From NCBI RefSeq assembly GCF_048269565.1, contig NZ_JBLXIK010000002.1:434001-498000 (forward strand): DNA of 64,000 nt. The letters are read 5' to 3'. The notes under the pieces are model-generated. The model ran no database searches. It had not been told where the DNA came from and saw nothing but the letters and a program-made list of their open reading frames with translations. Source of the stretch: Maricaulis sp048269565 (GTDB taxonomy: Bacteria; Pseudomonadota; Alphaproteobacteria; Caulobacterales; Maricaulaceae). Shown piece after piece: positions 63,011-64,000 of this stretch; within the stretch, counting starts at the first letter, position 1; every line of letters begins with the position of its first letter. A program made the position numbers and the translations under genes.

Positions 63011-63502
63011 ATGACAGATGTGCAGACTGCCCCGAAGAGCGGGGAAAAAGCGGTGGCCGTGCGCCGCACAGATCCTCTGGCGAGCTTGCGGGAGGACATG
63101 GATAATCTGATGCAGCGGGTCTGGCGCGGCGCGCCGATCGCGGGCCTTGAATGGCCCCGCATCGGTGCGAATGGCTGGGCAGCCCCGGCCATGGATTTCA
63201 GCGAATCCGACAGCGCCTACACCTTCACGGCCGAATTGCCCGGCATGGACAAGGACGATATCGACGTTTCCGTCCAGGACGGCATGCTGGTCGTATCGGG
63301 CGAAAAGCGCAGTGAGCTCGACGAGACGCGCGACAATATCCGCCATAGCGAGCGCCGCTATGGCCAATTCCAGCGCGCTTTCTCACTGCCCGCCGATGCG
63401 GCGGATTCCAAGGTCGATGCCAAATACAACAATGGCGTCCTGGAAATCACCGTCCCGCGCTCGCCCGGCCTCGCCAAGGCGACGAAGGTCCAGATCCGCT
63501 AA
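63011..63502 (+). CDS. Small heat-shock protein (Hsp20)
   Basis: The 163-residue chaperone has an alpha-crystallin domain (about 60-155): DFSESDSAYTFTAELPGM, then LVVSGEKRSE, then YNNGVLEITVPRS. It holds unfolded proteins. ATG 63011 has GTAGGGAG 9 nt upstream; an earlier GTG is possible. A terminator follows. Confidence 0.93.
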   Translation: MTDVQTAPKSGEKAVAVRRTDPLASLREDMDNLMQRVWRGAPIAGLEWPRIGANGWAAPAMDFSESDSAYTFTAELPGMDKDDIDVSVQDGMLVVSGEKRSELDETRDNIRHSERRYGQFQRAFSLPADAADSKVDAKYNNGVLEITVPRSPGLAKATKVQIR

Positions 63503-63535
63503 ACTGCCTGCTCTGGTTATATTCCCCTGAAACTC

Positions 63536-63568
63536 GGCGCTGCCCCGCTTGCGAAGGCAGCGCCTTTT
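63536..63568 (+). terminator. Terminator after hsp20
   Basis: Stem GGCGCTGCC (63536-63544) with its complement at 63556-63564, followed by TTTT. Confidence 0.8.
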
Positions 63569-63629
63569 CGTTACGCCACAACACAGAGTTTGACGGGCGA
63601 TGTGCCCGTCCATGCGAAGGATTGAACCG

Positions 63630-64000
63630 ATGAAAATTGACGCGTCTATTGCTGCCATTGTCACCGGCGGCGCTTCCGGTCTTGGTGAAGGCTCGGCCCG
63701 CCGTCTGGCTGCTGATGGTGCCAAGGTCGCCATTTTCGACATGAATGCCGAACGTGGCGAAATGGTCGCGAAGGAAATCGGCGGCGTGTTTTGCCAGGTC
63801 AATGTCGCCGACGAAGCCAGCGTTGATGCCGGTTTCGCCAAGGCGCGCGCCGCTCATGGCCAGGAACGCATTTTCGTCAATTGTGCCGGCATTGGCTGGG
63901 CCGAGAAGACGGCGCGCCGCTCCTCCTCGACCGGCGAGGTTTCCGCGCACAGCTTTGCCGGTTTCTCGAAGGTGATCTCGATCAATCTGATCGGGTCCTT
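63630..64000 (+). CDS. SDR-family oxidoreductase, partial at window end
   Basis: The first 123 codons of a short-chain dehydrogenase: IVTGGASGLGEGSARRLA (cofactor motif), VAIFDMN, and IFVNCAGIGWAEK. It resembles 3-hydroxyacyl-CoA dehydrogenase type 2, but the catalytic Tyr-x3-Lys is beyond the window. ATG 63630 follows an intergenic region after hsp20. Confidence 0.9.
   Translation, partial: MKIDASIAAIVTGGASGLGEGSARRLAADGAKVAIFDMNAERGEMVAKEIGGVFCQVNVADEASVDAGFAKARAAHGQERIFVNCAGIGWAEKTARRSSSTGEVSAHSFAGFSKVISINLIGS

Overview
The window is GC-rich chromosomal DNA of an alphaproteobacterium. Its housekeeping genes (udk-hemY-hemX-hemD-hemC, tsaD-gpsA, bioB, rlmN, folD, yggT/DUF167) would suit a Maricaulis/Hyphomonadaceae-type marine bacterium. 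That placement is an impression from gene content, not a measured one. A 41-nt run of N (24518-24558) shows this is a scaffolded assembly.

Layout. (1) 1-5643 is a heavy-metal locus: the end of a CusA-type RND pump, His/Met-rich periplasmic proteins, a CnrY/CnrX/CnrH-like anti-sigma, sensor and ECF sigma set, an APC permease and a DUF5676 protein. (2) 6447-13366 is a Tn7-like transposition module on the minus strand (tnsA, tnsB, tnsC, tniQ, all overlapping) with a divergent DUF6471 gene and an unrecognised gene beyond tniQ. A RhuM-family gene follows at 13832. The metal genes to the left may be cargo of this element, but I could not place its ends. (3) 14925-29288 is ordinary chromosome: MtfA-like peptidase, TetR plus reductase, alanine/sodium symporter, bioB, haloperoxidase, tRNA-Ala(CGC), yggT, folD, a response regulator and a VCBS-repeat protein. 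(4) 29541-45639 is a 16-kb integrative island in tRNA-Thr(CGT), bounded by a 24-bp direct repeat of the tRNA 3' end. It carries a tyrosine integrase, two AlpA-type regulators, a small HUH-like protein, a CzcCBA-type efflux set, a PbrT/FTR1-type permease with cytochrome c domain, a CDF transporter under a MerR-type promoter, a second LspA, and a three-gene overlapping toxin/HTH/DUF6941 cluster. (5) 45807-64000 is chromosome again, ending inside an SDR gene.

How the genes work together. Both accessory blocks point to metal stress: the first resembles Cu/Ag and Ni/Co-type sensing and export, the second Pb/Zn/Cd-type uptake, export and sensing. The chromosomal part holds a contiguous haem synthesis cluster and a tsaD-gpsA operon.

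The most unusual signal is at the two tRNA genes. Each has tandem repeats of about 119 bp directly beyond its 3' CCA. In the tRNA-Ala set the units contain degenerate copies of the tRNA 3' end, reminiscent of the E. coli tyrT/rtT arrangement. Island integration at tRNA-Thr has separated that tRNA from its repeats by 16 kb.
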